A stretch of 38,422 nt of DNA from Streptococcus sp. HMSC067H01 (GCF_001814775.1 NZ_KV817781.1:431492-469913); one strand, 5' to 3'. Shown: positions 17,964 through 27,658, numbered from the stretch's first letter. Program-made: numbers and translations. Notes: generated by a model not told the origin, from the sequence alone.

Positions 17964-18001
17964 TGTTTTACTCCTTTGATTGGTTTCAATCTTGCGACTA
18001 C

Positions 18002-18694
18002 TTATTTTAAAACTTCAAATACAGTCTGGAACATGATCTTGATATCTCCGAAGAAATTAAAATCACGTAGGTAGGCTAGATTATAGTGCATCTTTTCTGG
18101 TAGGACTCTTTCGACATAGACCTGGTCAACCGTCATACCTTTTGCAGTCATTTGACTGATAATAGCATCCTCGTCCTTATAGTTAATGCTGGCAAGCGAT
18201 GTAATCCCTGCTGGCAAGAGCAAGGTAGCCATCATTTCATGGCTGTACTGTTCTGTATAACGTGGTACTTCTGGACGAGTTCCCACAAAGGACATCTCCC
18301 CTTTGAGGACATTGACCAATTGCGGCAATTCATCCAAACGCACACGGCGAATGAAATTTCCAACCTTGGTGATGCGGCTATCATTTGCAGAAGTTACCAG
18401 ACTTCCTTTTTTATCAGCATCCGTCACCATAGTCCGGAATTTCCAAATTTTGAAATGTCGGTTGTACTGGGTTACCCGCACTTGCTTGTAAATAACTGGA
18501 CCCTTGCTATCTAGCTTGATCCAGATGCTTAGAATCAGGAATAAGGGGGAGGTCAAGATTAACAAGACTACGGCTAGAAACAAATCTAGACAACGCTTGA
18601 AAATCAGTGAGCCTTTTCTTCTAGACACAAGCTGGTAGTATGGTTTTACCTCGCTCAATTGCATTTCTTGAGGTAGCTCATCCCATTTCAGCAT
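18002..18694 (-). CDS. Initiating phosphoglycosyl transferase (WcaJ/PglC type)
   Basis: The 230-residue monotopic membrane enzyme attaches a sugar-1-phosphate to undecaprenyl phosphate. A hydrophobic re-entrant segment (FLAVVLLILTSPLFLILSIW, about 38-57) is followed by GPVIYKQVRV, FKIWKFRTM, the catalytic RLDELPQLVNVLKGEMSFVGTRPE and the family C-terminus. The ATG at 18694 is preferred over ATGs 2 and 14 codons upstream because GAGGAG lies 7 nt upstream of it. With the aminotransferase downstream it probably starts teichoic-acid repeat synthesis. Confidence 0.87.
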   Translation of the reverse strand: MLKWDELPQEMQLSEVKPYYQLVSRRKGSLIFKRCLDLFLAVVLLILTSPLFLILSIWIKLDSKGPVIYKQVRVTQYNRHFKIWKFRTMVTDADKKGSLVTSANDSRITKVGNFIRRVRLDELPQLVNVLKGEMSFVGTRPEVPRYTEQYSHEMMATLLLPAGITSLASINYKDEDAIISQMTAKGMTVDQVYVERVLPEKMHYNLAYLRDFNFFGDIKIMFQTVFEVLK

Positions 18695-18741
18695 GCACAT
18701 TCTCCTCTGTTTTTTATATATAATCTTTATTAACATTCTAC

Positions 18742-18750
18742 ATTATACCA
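18742..18750 (-). promoter_or_regulatory. Extended -10 promoter of the sugar transferase-aminotransferase pair
   Basis: The minus strand reads TGGTATAAT. TTGCAC lies about 19 nt upstream of the hexamer as a possible -35. Confidence 0.55.
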
Positions 18751-18800
18751 CAAAATGAAAGAGGCAGTGCAAGAAATCTGTGTTTTAAAGGAATTCTTCC

Positions 18801-20543
18801 TTAGGAAAGAGCCCCTGCCTGCAAACTATACATCTTGTGATAGGTTCCACCCAATGCTAGGAGTTCCTCGTGGGTTCCACTTTCGATGATTCGTCCCTTA
18901 TCTAGAACATAGATACAGTTAGCATCCTGAATGGTAGAAAGGCGATGGGCGATGGCAATGGTTGTCCGACCTTGTCTCATCTTAGCTAGGGAATTTTGGA
19001 CCAGAGCTTCTGTTTCAGAGTCGATATTGGCTGTCGCTTCATCCAAAATCAGGATTTTAGGTTGACTGGCAACAGTTCTAGCAAAGGCAAGAAGCTGACG
19101 TTGACCAGTTGAAAAACTCGAACCACGCTCAGATACAGGAGCATCATAACCTAAAGGAAGATCTTGAATGAAGGAATCTGCATCGACAAATTCTGCTGCA
19201 GCCTTGATTTGGTCATCGCTGATATCTTGGTACATGGCGATATTGGACTTAATGGTCCCATGATAGAGGAAGGGGTCCTGTAGAACCAAACCGATGTTTT
19301 TTCTCAACTCCTCTTGACTATACTCTCGAATATCCACACCATCTAGGAGAACCCGACCTGACTGGAATTCATAAAAGCGCATCAGAACATTGATAATAGA
19401 AGATTTTCCCGATCCCGTATGACCGACAAAGGCAATGGTTTCACCTTTATTGACAGTAAAGGAAATATCATCTAGAATTTGGTGTTTTCCATCATAGGAG
19501 AAGGACACATGCTCAAAGCGAATATTTCCTTCTTGAATCTCGGCTTGTCCATTTTCTTGGGCCGGTTCATAGTTGGTCTCATCTATCAGTGCAAAAACAC
19601 GACCTGCTGACACCATGGATGTCTGAAGAGTAGAAAAGTTTTGCGTTACCTCGATGAGGGGATCAAAGAGACGGTTGATATACTGGATAAAGGCATACAT
19701 AGTTCCTGCCGTTATTCCTAGATAAAGACCACGATAGCCAAAGTAAGCCATCAAAACTGCATAGCCCAACAGCTTCAACAAACTCATAGCTGGACGTAAA
19801 AAGAGAGAATCCAAGGCTACTGAACGGTTAGCGTAGACTAGGTGTTCCTGATTTATCTCATCAAACTCTTCTTTCAGGCGTTTTTCTTGGTTAAAGGCTT
19901 GAATAATACGAATTCCTTCGATATTTTCTGCCAGCTTACTGTTAATATCTGACAGTAGACTTCTGGTTTTTTCAATGACCTTGACCGATTTTTTACGGTA
20001 GAGATTGACCAAAAGGAAAATCAAAGGTAGGAAGAGCAATACTAAAGCAGTCAGAAGATAGTCCAGAACTAACATGGTATAAAGGGTCGTCACGAATATA
20101 AAGACTGCCGAGATAAAGCTGGACAAGATCCCCGAAAACATATCACTGATAGTCTCGGTGTCATTTGTCAAACGAGAGACAATAGAGCCTGCAGGCGTTT
20201 TATCAAAGTAAGACATGCCTAGCTTCTCCATATTAGCAAAGGCATCACGTCGGATATCTCTAACGATGCTGTAGGACACGCGCGCAAAGAGGATGTTCCC
20301 CACATATTGGACAATGGTTTGAAGAATGTAGAGACCATAGTAAACTAGCAAAACTGTAACAGCAAGCTGATTAAGGTTGTTTAGATACTGGTCGATAAAG
20401 TGAGAAGCTACCAGGGGGATAATACTCTTGATAACAGTCGTCGTAAGGAGAAAAGCTAAGGCTAAAAAGGTGAGGAGACTATAGGGCTTGAGATAAGACA
20501 ACAAACGCTTCAATACAGCCCATTGTTCTTGTTTATTCCGCAT
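18801..20543 (-). CDS. ABC exporter subunit with degenerate signature motif (half of a heterodimer)
   Basis: The 580-residue type IV ABC exporter has six membrane helices (about 1-310) and a nucleotide-binding domain. The Walker A is GHTGSGKSSI and the Walker B with catalytic Glu is ILILDEATANID. The signature is FSTGQ instead of LSGGQ, a mark of heterodimeric exporters with one weak ATP site. It overlaps the partner gene by 11 nt and follows its own AAGGAG. It probably exports drugs, lipids or peptides; the substrate is not deducible. Confidence 0.92.
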   Translation of the reverse strand: MRNKQEQWAVLKRLLSYLKPYSLLTFLALAFLLTTTVIKSIIPLVASHFIDQYLNNLNQLAVTVLLVYYGLYILQTIVQYVGNILFARVSYSIVRDIRRDAFANMEKLGMSYFDKTPAGSIVSRLTNDTETISDMFSGILSSFISAVFIFVTTLYTMLVLDYLLTALVLLFLPLIFLLVNLYRKKSVKVIEKTRSLLSDINSKLAENIEGIRIIQAFNQEKRLKEEFDEINQEHLVYANRSVALDSLFLRPAMSLLKLLGYAVLMAYFGYRGLYLGITAGTMYAFIQYINRLFDPLIEVTQNFSTLQTSMVSAGRVFALIDETNYEPAQENGQAEIQEGNIRFEHVSFSYDGKHQILDDISFTVNKGETIAFVGHTGSGKSSIINVLMRFYEFQSGRVLLDGVDIREYSQEELRKNIGLVLQDPFLYHGTIKSNIAMYQDISDDQIKAAAEFVDADSFIQDLPLGYDAPVSERGSSFSTGQRQLLAFARTVASQPKILILDEATANIDSETEALVQNSLAKMRQGRTTIAIAHRLSTIQDANCIYVLDKGRIIESGTHEELLALGGTYHKMYSLQAGALS

Positions 20544-22278
20544 CTTCTTCTCCTTTCATTTCTAACTGTTGAGACTGGTAGGTCTGGGCATACCAACCAT
20601 CCAAGGCTAGTAAGTCTTCATGCCTACCTCGTTCAATGATGCGACCATCCTGCATGACCAAAATCAAATCTGCATGAACAACTGCGCTAAGACGATGGGC
20701 AGTGATGATAGTCGTTTTATCTTTGCGAGTTTCCTTGAGATTATCGATGATTGCGAACTCTGTCTTAGCATCCACAGCTGACAAGGAATCATCTAAAATC
20801 AAGATATCAGGATTTAAAATCATAGCCCGACTCATAGCCAGACGTTGCTTTTGTCCACCAGATAGACTGACTCCTTTTTCCCCGATAACTGTATCAAATC
20901 CCTCAGGCATGGCTTGAATGTCTTGATAGACTTGAGCCAACTGAGTCGCTTCTTCTACTGCTGAGAAAGGTAGGTCGGGATTTCCAAAGCGAATATTATC
21001 TATGATAGAACTTGCAAAAAGAAATTGGTCCTGTGGAACGTATCCCATCAAACTACGTAAGTCAGCTAGTCGATAGGCGCGAATATCATGATCATTTAGA
21101 TAAATAGCTCCTCGGTCAACGTCATACTCACGCAAGAGCAACTTAATCAAAGCAGTTTTCCCTGAACCAGTTTGCCCAACCAAGCCCAAGGTTTGCCCTT
21201 TTTCGAGACTAAAATGTATATCTCTCAGCGTCTCTTCGTCTTCAAAGGCAAAACGATCAATGGCATAGTCCAAGCGCCCATTTTCAATCCCGTTAAGTGG
21301 AGATTCTGGGTCTTTGACAGGTGACTCTTGAGACAAAAGACTCTCAATTCGTTGATAAGAAACCTTCCCTCTTTGAGTAATATTAAAGAGAAAACCAATC
21401 GCCATCAAGGGCCAGACCAACATATCCAAGTAAGAGATAAAGGTGACAAGATTACCAACGGTTACTTGTCCTGCTTGCACCATAAAGGCTCCCACTAAGA
21501 GAGTTAAGGCATAGGAAGAACCAACAAAGAGTAGAACCATGGGGTCAAAGAGACTATCATATTTCATGGTTTGCAGATTCTTTTGGAAGGTCAAATTATT
21601 GACTTCCTGGAAAGATGCCAATTCATCAGACTGATAGCCAAAGGACTTGGTTACCTTGATACCTGATACAGATTCTTGAACCTTATTATTAAGTTCAGAA
21701 AAGGCTGCTTGGGATTCGCCAAAAGCCTTATGGGTCTTTCTCCCCAGACGACTAGTCGCATAGGCCATAAATGGCAAGGGCAGAATGGCAACCAAGGTCA
21801 TCTGCCAAGAAATGCTAAAGAGCATAGTCAAGAGAGTCACCAAGGCTGTGATAGAGGCATCCACTGCCATCATGACACCACCACCTGCTAAACGAGTCAG
21901 AGCATTGATATCATTGGTTGCGTGAGCCATCAAATCCCCAGTCCGATAACTCTGATAAAAAGCGGGAGACATCCTTGTAAAGTGCTCAAATAGTCTTGAA
22001 CGCATAATTTGTCCAAGTCGGTAGGAAGTCCCTAGGATATACATACGCCAAACGTAACGCAGATAATACATCCCGAAAGCTGCCAGCAAGAGATAAAAGA
22101 GATGAAGCAAGAGCTCATCTTGTGTTAATCGTCCCGAAGTGATGGCATCGATTACCCGCCCCATGACCATAGGTGGGATGAGGTTGAGTACAGATACCAA
22201 AACCAGAGCTACAATTCCAACTAGGTAACGGCGTTGTTCTAATTTAAAAAACCACCAGAGTTTTTGGATGATGGACAT
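20533..22278 (-). CDS. ABC exporter subunit with degenerate Walker B (partner half)
   Basis: The 581-residue exporter has six membrane helices and an NBD with GQTGSGKTALIK and an intact LSGGQ. The Walker B ends in Asp-Asp (LILDDSLSAVD), so the catalytic Glu is missing. Together with its partner (intact Glu, degenerate STGQ) it forms one consensus and one degenerate ATP site, as in LmrCD, BmrCD or TM287/288. The ATG at 22278 (MSIIQKLWW) is taken because AAAGGAA precedes it; an ATG seven codons upstream lacks this. Confidence 0.92.
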   Translation of the reverse strand: MSIIQKLWWFFKLEQRRYLVGIVALVLVSVLNLIPPMVMGRVIDAITSGRLTQDELLLHLFYLLLAAFGMYYLRYVWRMYILGTSYRLGQIMRSRLFEHFTRMSPAFYQSYRTGDLMAHATNDINALTRLAGGGVMMAVDASITALVTLLTMLFSISWQMTLVAILPLPFMAYATSRLGRKTHKAFGESQAAFSELNNKVQESVSGIKVTKSFGYQSDELASFQEVNNLTFQKNLQTMKYDSLFDPMVLLFVGSSYALTLLVGAFMVQAGQVTVGNLVTFISYLDMLVWPLMAIGFLFNITQRGKVSYQRIESLLSQESPVKDPESPLNGIENGRLDYAIDRFAFEDEETLRDIHFSLEKGQTLGLVGQTGSGKTALIKLLLREYDVDRGAIYLNDHDIRAYRLADLRSLMGYVPQDQFLFASSIIDNIRFGNPDLPFSAVEEATQLAQVYQDIQAMPEGFDTVIGEKGVSLSGGQKQRLAMSRAMILNPDILILDDSLSAVDAKTEFAIIDNLKETRKDKTTIITAHRLSAVVHADLILVMQDGRIIERGRHEDLLALDGWYAQTYQSQQLEMKGEEDAE

Positions 22279-22303
22279 AAAATTCCTTTCTAATGACAAA
22301 TGG

Positions 22304-22329
22304 AAACCTGAGGCGACTGCCTCAGGTTT
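22304..22329. terminator. Perfect 11-bp inverted repeat between the ABC genes and exoA
   Basis: aaacctgaggc and gcctcaggttt enclose a four-base loop and are followed on the + strand by TTTTTCC. It looks like a terminator in the + direction, yet no + strand gene precedes it. On the minus strand it sits in the ABC exporter leader, where it might attenuate. Confidence 0.55.
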
Positions 22330-22498
22330 TTCCTATTCATAGGTGATGACACTAACTTAAACTTTGTCATATTCAGCGATAAAGATACTCAAAGGAGTAA
22401 CATTTCATTTATTTTCAATCCTTTACATAAATCATTCTTTATTATATAGGAATGACCTGGATTTTTCAAACCATACGCTGGGGAAATACTTCTTTTTC

Positions 22499-22507
22499 TG
22501 GTATAAT
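22499..22507 (+). promoter_or_regulatory. Extended -10 promoter of exoA
   Basis: TGGTATAAT is present with no recognisable -35. The start codon is 33 nt downstream. Confidence 0.6.
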
Positions 22508-22540
22508 ATTGTCTATAATCTGAATGAAAAGGTAAACATT

Positions 22541-23368
22541 ATGAAACTGATCTCATGGAATATTGATTCCCTCAATGCAGCGTTGACGAGTGACTCTGCG
22601 CGTGCGAAATTGTCTCAAGACGTTCTCCAAACTTTGGTAGCCGAAGACGCTGATATCATCGCTATCCAAGAAACCAAGCTTTCAGCTAAAGGTCCTACTA
22701 AAAAACACCTTGAGGTACTGGAAGAACTCTTCCCAGGCTACGAAAACACCTGGCGTTCCTCTCAAGAGCCTGCCCGTAAAGGCTATGCTGGAACCATGTT
22801 CCTCTATAAGAAAGAACTCACTCCAACTATCAGCTTCCCAGAAATTGGCGCACCTTCTACTATGGACTTGGAAGGCCGCACCATTACTTTGGAATTTGAT
22901 ACATTTTTCGTGACTCAAGTCTACACACCAAATGCAGGTGATGGACTCAAACGTTTGGAAGAACGTCAAGTCTGGGACGTCAAATATGCGGAATACTTGG
23001 CTGAGTTAGACAAGAAAAAACCAGTTCTTGCTACAGGTGACTACAACGTTGCCCACAAGGAAATTGACCTTGCCAACCCAGCAAGCAACCGTCGTTCACC
23101 AGGTTTCACAGACGAAGAACGTGAAGGATTTACAAACCTTTTAGCCAAAGGATTTACTGACACCTTCCGCCATATCCATGGTGACGTTCCAGAACGCTAT
23201 ACTTGGTGGGCACAACGTAGCAAAACTTCAAAAATCAACAACACAGGCTGGAGAATCGACTACTGGCTCACAAGTAACCGTGTGGCAGATAAGGTTACCA
23301 AGTCAGATATGATCGACTCAGGCGCACGCCAAGACCATACACCGATTGTCTTGGAGATTGAATTGTAA
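22541..23368 (+). CDS. exoA: Exodeoxyribonuclease III / AP endonuclease
   Basis: The 275-residue Mg-dependent DNA repair nuclease is of the exonuclease III family and incises at abasic sites and trims 3' ends. Motifs are SWNIDSLNA, AIQETKLS (catalytic Glu44), VYTPNAGDGLKRL, ATGDYNVAHKEIDLANP (catalytic Asp/Asn) and the C-terminal GARQDHTPIVLE (catalytic Asp-His). The ATG at 22541 gives the canonical N-terminus MKLISWNIDS. The longer open frame upstream covers the promoter and is not used. It is followed 11 nt later by a VOC gene, probably cotranscribed. Confidence 0.96.
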   Translation: MKLISWNIDSLNAALTSDSARAKLSQDVLQTLVAEDADIIAIQETKLSAKGPTKKHLEVLEELFPGYENTWRSSQEPARKGYAGTMFLYKKELTPTISFPEIGAPSTMDLEGRTITLEFDTFFVTQVYTPNAGDGLKRLEERQVWDVKYAEYLAELDKKKPVLATGDYNVAHKEIDLANPASNRRSPGFTDEEREGFTNLLAKGFTDTFRHIHGDVPERYTWWAQRSKTSKINNTGWRIDYWLTSNRVADKVTKSDMIDSGARQDHTPIVLEIEL

Positions 23369-23379
23369 GGAGTTTCTTT

Positions 23380-23766
23380 ATGGACTACAATGCAGTTATC
23401 CCTGAGTTTATTGTATCAAATATAGAACAATCTCGTTCCTTCTACTGCGATTTGCTGGGTTTTACAATCGAATACGAGCGACCAGAAGAAAACTTCCTCT
23501 TCCTTTCGCTTGAAGATTGCCAGCTAATGTTAGAAGAGGGAACAAAAGATGAATTAGCTGAACTGACCTACCCATTTGGTCGTGGTGTCAATATCTCCTT
23601 TGGCATAAAGGATGTCCCCAGACTCTATCAGAAAGTAATCGAGTCTAACTATCCTATTCATCGTCCTTTGACTAAAAGAGAATTTCGTGTTGGTGAACAA
23701 TATATCTACCCTCATGAATTTGCAGTTTTAGATCCAGATGGCTATTTTTTAAGATTTAGTGAATAG
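23380..23766 (+). CDS. VOC/glyoxalase-superfamily protein
   Basis: The 128-residue protein has the beta-alpha-beta-beta-beta arrangement of the vicinal oxygen chelate fold: PEFIVSNIEQSRSFYCDLLGFTIEYE at the N-terminus and EFAVLDPDGYFLRFSE at the C-terminus, the latter with the usual metal-binding Glu. Annotators often call these bleomycin-resistance-like proteins. The true substrate is unknown. AAGGAG overlaps the exoA stop region, so it is coupled to exoA. Confidence 0.82.
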   Translation: MDYNAVIPEFIVSNIEQSRSFYCDLLGFTIEYERPEENFLFLSLEDCQLMLEEGTKDELAELTYPFGRGVNISFGIKDVPRLYQKVIESNYPIHRPLTKREFRVGEQYIYPHEFAVLDPDGYFLRFSE

Positions 23767-23797
23767 TATAATACAGCATTAGAGTGGGAAAGTAATA

Positions 23798-23823
23798 AAA
23801 AAAGAGGCGTTTGCCTCTTTTTT
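23798..23823. terminator. Bidirectional terminator between the VOC and thioesterase genes
   Basis: The stem aaaaaagaggc/gcctctttttt with loop gttt has A/T runs on both sides and serves the two convergent genes. Confidence 0.88.
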
Positions 23824-23830
23824 ATATTTC

Positions 23831-24235
23831 CTATATCCTCACCTGTCTATCTTCAGACCGTTGTCCTGTGACAAACATGGTGAAGGTTGCCTTACAGACA
23901 TTTCGGCCATCTTGGTTGATGATGTCAACATCGACGACACAAGTGGTGCGTCCTTGGTGGACACATTCTCCTTTGATAGTGAGAAGGTCCCCTAGATTTC
24001 CAGCTTTCAGATAGTTGATGGAAGACTGGAGTGTCACTCCATCTAAGCCAAGTGAAATCACCACAAGACCACTGATTTGGTCACAAAGGGTAAATAGATA
24101 GCCTCCATGGGCATTTCCATAGTAGTTGAGTGAAGAGTCCACTACTTTTGTCGTCACCACCACGTGACCGTCTCTCATTTTTTCAATTTCGTAATTTTCA
24201 AAGGCAGATATAGCGTCAAAGTGAAAATCTTTCAT
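23831..24235 (-). CDS. PaaI-type hotdog thioesterase
   Basis: The 134-residue hotdog-fold acyl-CoA thioesterase has the family motif NYYGNAHGGYLFTLCDQISGL, with the catalytic-region Asn, His and Asp. GECVHQGRTTCVVDVDIINQDGRNVCKATFTMFV is at the C-terminus. Its substrate may be phenylacetyl-CoA-like or a short acyl-CoA. The ATG at 24235 is chosen because CAGGAGGAACGT precedes it; an ATG seven codons earlier lies in the leader. It sits downstream of galT, with its own promoter candidate. Confidence 0.85.
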   Translation of the reverse strand: MKDFHFDAISAFENYEIEKMRDGHVVVTTKVVDSSLNYYGNAHGGYLFTLCDQISGLVVISLGLDGVTLQSSINYLKAGNLGDLLTIKGECVHQGRTTCVVDVDIINQDGRNVCKATFTMFVTGQRSEDRQVRI

Positions 24236-24264
24236 ACGTTCCTCCTGATATTTCAAACGACACT

Positions 24265-24293
24265 ATGATACTACTTTTCAAGACTCTACGCAA
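24265..24293 (-). promoter_or_regulatory. Candidate promoter of the thioesterase gene
   Basis: The minus strand has TTGCGT, 17 nt and TATCAT, about 30 nt before the start. The elements are moderate. No clear terminator separates it from galT, so read-through is also possible. Confidence 0.4.
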
Positions 24294-24304
24294 GAGAGAA
24301 GCAC

Positions 24305-25786
24305 TTATTCGGGCAAAATACCAACCTGCTCCACAAAGCGCATAAAGGCAGCTTGTCCTTCTTCTGTTTGCTTGTAAACTCCTGCATCTTCCAAAACTCG
24401 AGCGAAGATTTTACCAACAGATTCTTGGACGATTTCAAGAGCTTGTGCTTTGTCAGTCAATCCAGGATGGGAGTCTTTCAATTCATCCGCCCATTCTTTG
24501 TGATAATCTGCAACTGAAATATCCTCTCCGACTAGGTAAGCTGCTACCTGCTCCACTTCTTCCTTCAAGCGTGGTGGCAAGATTGCCAAACCCATGACCT
24601 CTATCAAGCCGATATTTTCCTTCTTGATATGTTGGACATCCTTGTGGGGATGATAGATACCATCTGGATGCTCTGGAGATGTTTGATTGTCCCGAAAGAC
24701 CAAATCCAACTCAAACTGCCCATCTCTTTTACGCGCAATCGGTGTGATAGTGTGATGCGGTGTTCCATTACTTTCTGCCAAGACCTGTACACTTGGATCT
24801 GAGTATTGACGCCAAGCCAGTAAGATTTTATCCGCTAGTTCTGTCAAATCCTCTTTCGAATCTGAAGTTAGTCGAATGACGGACATAGGCCACTGAACAA
24901 TCCCTGCTTTGACAGTTTCAAAACCTTCAAAGGTAACGCTTTTCTGAATAGGAGCCACTTCCATTGGAAAGACATGACGACCACCTTGGTAATGATCATG
25001 GGTCAGGATGGAGCCACCCACGATTGGCAAATCAGCATTCGAACCAGCAAAGTAGCCTGGAAACTGCTCCACAATCGCTAACAAACGTTCAAAACTTTGG
25101 CGACTAATGGCCATAGGACGATGCTTGCTGTCTAGGAAAATACAGTGCTCATTAAAGTAAGCGTAAGGCGAATACTGGAAGCCCCACTCCTGACCAGAAA
25201 TATCAAAACGTATAATACGATGGTTGCTTCTAGCTGGATGATTGACACGACCATGGTAGCCTTCGTTTTCCATACAAAGCTGACATTGAGGATAGTTGCT
25301 CGACTTAACCAACTTAGCTGCAGCTATCTCTTTTGGATCCTTTTCAGGCTTAGAGAGATTGATGGTAATCTCTAGTTCACCGTAGTCAGACGGTACACGA
25401 TAAGCAATATTCTTTGCGATGGCCTTTAGTTTGATGTAGTCATTCTTCTGACTGAGTTGGTAGAAGTCCGCAATCGCCTGCTCTGGTGACTGGGCATAAG
25501 TAGCCCAAAAGTCTCGATTAAGCTGACTTGGACAAGGCGTTACCAAGTCCATGAGGTCTGCACCGAGAATCTCACGCGCTGCCAGACTATCTTCAATCGT
25601 TTCCAAGCGAACTGCTTCCTCAACAAGCTGATCTTTTAGTTCAATCAAATCATTTTGGTCAGTCTCAACTTCAAGAACTCCATCTCCCACCAGTGCCAAG
25701 ACGCGATTGGTCAGATAGATCCGATCCAACTCTTCAAAGGTGCTTTCTGCAATGACTTTGGTAACAAATGTTTCTACTAAGGTCAC
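24305..25786 (-). CDS. galT: Galactose-1-phosphate uridylyltransferase (class II), GTG start
   Basis: The 493-residue Firmicute-type GalT exchanges UMP between UDP-glucose and galactose-1-phosphate in the Leloir pathway. [19 protein letters not shown] has the His-x-His-x-Gln-like active site and [20 protein letters not shown] is family-typical. The start is GTG: the upstream HAD gene stops at TAG, whose G is the first base of this GTG, and AAGGAGG lies 7 nt upstream. The 1-nt stop/start overlap implies translational coupling with the HAD gene. Confidence 0.95.
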   Translation of the reverse strand: MTLVETFVTKVIAESTFEELDRIYLTNRVLALVGDGVLEVETDQNDLIELKDQLVEEAVRLETIEDSLAAREILGADLMDLVTPCPSQLNRDFWATYAQSPEQAIADFYQLSQKNDYIKLKAIAKNIAYRVPSDYGELEITINLSKPEKDPKEIAAAKLVKSSNYPQCQLCMENEGYHGRVNHPARSNHRIIRFDISGQEWGFQYSPYAYFNEHCIFLDSKHRPMAISRQSFERLLAIVEQFPGYFAGSNADLPIVGGSILTHDHYQGGRHVFPMEVAPIQKSVTFEGFETVKAGIVQWPMSVIRLTSDSKEDLTELADKILLAWRQYSDPSVQVLAESNGTPHHTITPIARKRDGQFELDLVFRDNQTSPEHPDGIYHPHKDVQHIKKENIGLIEVMGLAILPPRLKEEVEQVAAYLVGEDISVADYHKEWADELKDSHPGLTDKAQALEIVQESVGKIFARVLEDAGVYKQTEEGQAAFMRFVEQVGILPE

Positions 25787-26445
25787 TAGAAAACCTCCTT
25801 CTTACTTTCTAAATAGTCTCTAACAGCATCTAAATCTTGAAAAACTTGTTCTGTTTTATTTAAGAAAGACTGTGCTGGTATTTTTAAATCTGGAATACAA
25901 ATAACTGGAATCCCAGCTCTATACGCCGCTTCAATCCCTGCTTCACTATCCTCTAGTACCAAGCAATTCTCTGGTAAAACGTTCAAATCACTACAAGCCT
26001 TTAAAAATATATCAGGGTAAGGTTTGCTTCGCTTCACATCTTTTGCAAAAACTAAATGGTCAAATAGTGACAGTATACCATTGCTATCCAATATCATTCT
26101 AGCTCGAGATTCAACACTCGATGTTGCTAAAGCGATTGGAATGCCTTCTTTTTGCAAATAAGTAAGCAAATTTTTAGCACCTTTTTTTAAATTTACACCT
26201 TGAGCTAAGATTTGAGCTTCCAGTTCATAAACTTTTGCCAAGGTTTGGTCAAAGTTCCAAGGTAAATCATAGGTGTCCAAAAATCGTTGAACATTCTCCT
26301 CTTCCCTATGTCCACTGTAGTCTCTAGAATAAGTTTCTTCTGTGAAAGGAATTCCAAAATCTCTAAGCAATTCTTGATAAACTTTTAGAGAAATGATTTC
26401 AGTATCGGCTAATAAGCCATCTAAATCAAATATTACAGCTTCCAT
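25786..26445 (-). CDS. HAD-superfamily hydrolase, beta-phosphoglucomutase-like
   Basis: The 219-residue protein has HAD motif I with D7 and D9 in [13 protein letters not shown], motif II LATSS, the motif III Lys in [10 protein letters not shown], and motif [15 protein letters not shown]. The cap inserted after motif I is of the phosphoglucomutase/phosphatase type. It lies between galK and galT (11 nt after galK, 1 nt overlap with galT), so it should act in galactose use, perhaps as a sugar-phosphate phosphatase or mutase. Its DNA looks more AT-rich than galK and galT, suggesting later insertion. The substrate is unknown. Confidence 0.88.
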   Translation of the reverse strand: MEAVIFDLDGLLADTEIISLKVYQELLRDFGIPFTEETYSRDYSGHREEENVQRFLDTYDLPWNFDQTLAKVYELEAQILAQGVNLKKGAKNLLTYLQKEGIPIALATSSVESRARMILDSNGILSLFDHLVFAKDVKRSKPYPDIFLKACSDLNVLPENCLVLEDSEAGIEAAYRAGIPVICIPDLKIPAQSFLNKTEQVFQDLDAVRDYLESKKEVF

Positions 26446-26456
26446 ATCCTTCTCTC

Positions 26457-27635
26457 CTAATCTAAAACGCGAGTTCCACCTGCCACTTCAGCGATATAGA
26501 AACTTGGAGCGTAACCAACGATTTCTTCATAGTGCTTGCCTACAGCTTCTTTAAAGGCCTCAACCGCATCTTTTTGAACCAGGGCAATGGCACAACCACC
26601 AAAACCTGCTCCTGTCATACGAGCACCAAGAACACCTTCTTGAGCCCAAGCTGTATGAACAAGGGTATCTAATTCCAAACCAGTCACTTCGTAATCGTGC
26701 TCAAGCGAAACATGAGATGCATTCATCAAACGACCAAACTTGTCTAAATCTCCTGCTTGAAGAGCTGCTTGTGCTTTAAGTGTACGTTGGTTTTCAAGAA
26801 CGGCATGGCGAGCACGTTTCAAACGATTTTCATCTTTGATGAGGTAGCTATATTCATCAAAAGCCCACTCATCCAATTCACCCAAGGTTTGAATGTCCAA
26901 GGCCACTTGGAGTTCTTCTACTGCTTTTTCACATTCAGCACGGCGTTCATTATATTTAGAATCAGCTAGTTCACGGCGCTTATTGGTATTCATGATCACA
27001 ACGACATTGTCTTTCAAATCAAGTGGTACCAAGTCGTATTCTAGAGTGTTAGTATCCAGGTAAATAGCTCGTTGGTCAGCCCCCATACCGATGGCAAACT
27101 GGTCCATGATACCAGAGTTAACACCGATAAAATTATTCTCTGTCAATTTTCCGATTTTTACTAAATCTAGACGATTCAATTTTAGGTCAAAAAGGTATTC
27201 TGCCACGACACCAGTCAAAAGCTCCAAAGAAGCTGAAGATGACAAACCAGCACCATTTGGGATATTCCCAAAGACATAGAAATCAAAACCTTTGTCAATC
27301 ACATGACCAGCTTCTTGCAAGAAATGAAGGACACCTTTTGGATAGTTGGTCCAGTTGTGCTCTTTCTCAAACTTAAGGTCAGCTAGAGGCACTTCGATAA
27401 TTCCCTTGTCCTCAAAGTTTGCGGAGTAGAAACGGAGCACTTGGTCATCACGCTTGCGAGCAGCCCCATAAGTTCCTAGTGAAATAGCTGCTGGGAAAAC
27501 ATGGCCACCGTTGTAGTCAGTATGCTCCCCAATCAAGTTGATACGGCCTGGTGAAAAGAAGGTTTGGTCTGCTTCTTGACCAAAAACAGCAAGAAAGTCC
27601 TTGCGAAGTGCATCAGCAGTAAGATGTTGTGTCAT
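26457..27635 (-). CDS. galK: Galactokinase
   Basis: The 392-residue GHMP kinase phosphorylates galactose at C1. The galactokinase signature [22 protein letters not shown] is at about residue 30-50, the ATP-binding [15 protein letters not shown] at about 125-140, and [14 protein letters not shown] near the C-terminus. Length is typical. It is the first gene of galK-HAD-galT, divergent from galR, with a strong promoter, an operator and a cre candidate in the leader. Confidence 0.97.
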   Translation of the reverse strand: MTQHLTADALRKDFLAVFGQEADQTFFSPGRINLIGEHTDYNGGHVFPAAISLGTYGAARKRDDQVLRFYSANFEDKGIIEVPLADLKFEKEHNWTNYPKGVLHFLQEAGHVIDKGFDFYVFGNIPNGAGLSSSASLELLTGVVAEYLFDLKLNRLDLVKIGKLTENNFIGVNSGIMDQFAIGMGADQRAIYLDTNTLEYDLVPLDLKDNVVVIMNTNKRRELADSKYNERRAECEKAVEELQVALDIQTLGELDEWAFDEYSYLIKDENRLKRARHAVLENQRTLKAQAALQAGDLDKFGRLMNASHVSLEHDYEVTGLELDTLVHTAWAQEGVLGARMTGAGFGGCAIALVQKDAVEAFKEAVGKHYEEIVGYAPSFYIAEVAGGTRVLD

Positions 27636-27658
27636 ATGAATTCTCCTTTGACAATTGT

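Noticed and set aside
18737..18800. Palindromic TCCTAAGGA/AAGGAATTCTTCC near the exporter 3' end as a terminator
   Set aside because: The stem is short and lacks a proper U tail on either strand.
22364..22540. 59-codon upstream extension of exoA
   Set aside because: It contains the promoter (TGGTATAAT at 22499-22507). The canonical exonuclease III N-terminus starts at 22541.
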